Below are positions 63,432 through 64,000 of a DNA stretch of 64,000 nt, piece after piece. Position numbers and translations under genes: made by a program. This stretch comes from JARRPM01 sp963765545 (GTDB lineage Bacteria > Pseudomonadota > Gammaproteobacteria > Pseudomonadales > Halieaceae), in the NCBI GenBank assembly GCA_963765545.1, contig CAVXWW010000008.1, positions 310,001 through 374,000 of the forward strand. Reading direction: 5' to 3'. A model generated the notes under the pieces. The model was not told the DNA's origin, did no database searches, and saw only the letters and a list, made by a program, of their open reading frames with translations. Each line of letters starts with the position of its first letter. Within the stretch, counting starts at the first letter, position 1.

Positions 63432-63818
63432 ATGAAAATAATGTCGCGCGCTGGCCGCTTGTCTGCTGCCTTTCTTATCTGTTGTCTTGTCCTGCCGCAG
63501 TCACTGTGGGCGCAAAGTACAGTCATGGTTGCACAGGAGGGGGCGCTCGATGAGGACCCCAGCGCGGCCGCCATGGTCGGCGACTTCTTTGTCGCAAGGC
63601 CGATTGGCCTGGTCATGACTGTAGGTGGAGCGGCTCTGTGGCTGGTCAGCCTGCCATTTACCCTGCTGGCAGGCAATGCCAATGGAGCGGCGGACACCCT
63701 GATACTTGGCCCCGGGGAACAGACCTTCATGCGCTGTCTCGGCTGCCGGCAATCGGGTTATACCAATAAGGATATTGAGCAGCACGAGCGGCGCCAAACC
63801 GCCCAGGCTGACAACTAG
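63432..63818 (+). CDS. Small membrane protein of unknown function
   Basis: The 128-residue product has a signal peptide (about residues 1-27, ending LWAQS), an acidic stretch, then one hydrophobic segment (PIGLVMTVGGAALWLVSLPF, about 57-76). A polar tail follows with a CLGC pair (Cys102, Cys105) and a charged end. The CxxC could bind metal or form a disulfide. I do not recognise the family. It follows mutM by 56 bp and converges on coaD. Confidence 0.65.
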   Translation: MKIMSRAGRLSAAFLICCLVLPQSLWAQSTVMVAQEGALDEDPSAAAMVGDFFVARPIGLVMTVGGAALWLVSLPFTLLAGNANGAADTLILGPGEQTFMRCLGCRQSGYTNKDIEQHERRQTAQADN

Positions 63819-63923
63819 GCCCGGCTCATCCTCCGCCCGGCCGCCAGTAGGCGATCGCCGGGCAGAACACAGGGCTATCAAGGCGAACGAGCAGTTGGGC
63901 TGCGGTCCTCTTGCCGTTTACCC

Positions 63924-64000
63924 CTATGCTATCGGGTAACGCGTCCGTATAGCCTCGTTGACCGGCTCGGGAACGAATGGGCTGACATCGCCGTTGAGCG
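63924..64000 (-). CDS. coaD: Phosphopantetheine adenylyltransferase, C-terminal end only
   Basis: The last 24 codons of a leftward gene enter from the right edge and stop with TAG at 63926-63924. The residues LNGDVSPFVPEPVNEAI match the C-terminal helix region of CoaD (GDVS.F.P..V..A). CoaD performs the fourth step of CoA synthesis. The position next to mutM agrees with the Pseudomonas neighbourhood. The short length limits certainty. Confidence 0.65.
   Translation of the reverse strand, partial: LNGDVSPFVPEPVNEAIRTRYPIA

Noticed and set aside
1..64000. tRNA, rRNA, CRISPR arrays, prophage or intact insertion sequences
   Set aside because: None was seen when reading both strands; a tRNAscan or Rfam search would be needed to exclude small RNAs.

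Overview
The window is GC-rich bacterial chromosome from a gammaproteobacterium. Gene order closely follows the Pseudomonas chromosome around dnaA/rpmH, mnmE/mnmG/parAB/atp and the block recG–ridA–spoT–rpoZ–gmk–yicC–rph–crc–pyrE–slmA–argB–algC–coaBC–radC–rpmBG–mutM–coaD. Several traits (TRAP transporter, K+-dependent membrane pyrophosphatase, fused rubredoxin/rubredoxin reductase, acyl-CoA and lipid-hydrolase genes) suggest a marine relative of the Cellvibrionales/Halieaceae type. That placement is inference; no rRNA gene is present to test it.

Layout: (1) 1-5041, dnaA (minus, 3' end outside the window), then rpmH-rnpA-yidD-yidC-mnmE rightward. (2) 5042-5479, a non-coding stretch with DnaA-box-like sites beside a very AT-rich tract, the best origin candidate. 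(3) 5480-14292, a block that separates mnmE from mnmG: acyl-CoA synthetase, DsbA-like protein, crotonase-family protein, membrane pyrophosphatase and three alpha/beta hydrolases. (4) 14.5-26.2 kb, mnmG-rsmG-parA-parB and the complete atpIBEFHAGDC operon, ending in a clear intrinsic terminator. (5) 26.3-35.3 kb, glmU-glmS, SirB2, a small secreted protein, a SPOR protein, uvrD and a TRAP binding protein. (6) 35.3-44.5 kb, yciA, TRAP membrane subunits, yaaA, small enzyme genes, DUF482-ubiA-ubiC, the rubredoxin fusion and DUF1415. (7) 44.5-64 kb, DNA repair (recG, radC, mutM), stringent response and nucleotide metabolism (spoT, rpoZ, gmk, rph, pyrE), a Crc-like regulator, slmA, argB, a membrane-anchored algC, coaBC, ribosomal proteins L28/L33, and the last codons of coaD at the right edge.

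Most of the window is housekeeping: replication and segregation (dnaA, parAB, slmA), ATP synthesis, cell-wall precursors (glmU/glmS), tRNA and rRNA modification (mnmE, mnmG, rsmG) and ribosomal proteins. Accessory content lies in the mnmE-mnmG block and the TRAP and rubredoxin regions. I found no rRNA, tRNA, CRISPR array, prophage or intact insertion sequence. I did not find a convincing wholly new system. The best leads are the origin candidate with an apparent GC-skew change, a near-perfect 57-bp palindrome spanning both stop codons of a convergent gene pair, an mnmE that lacks a standard start codon, and a Crc-like protein with a degenerate nuclease site.
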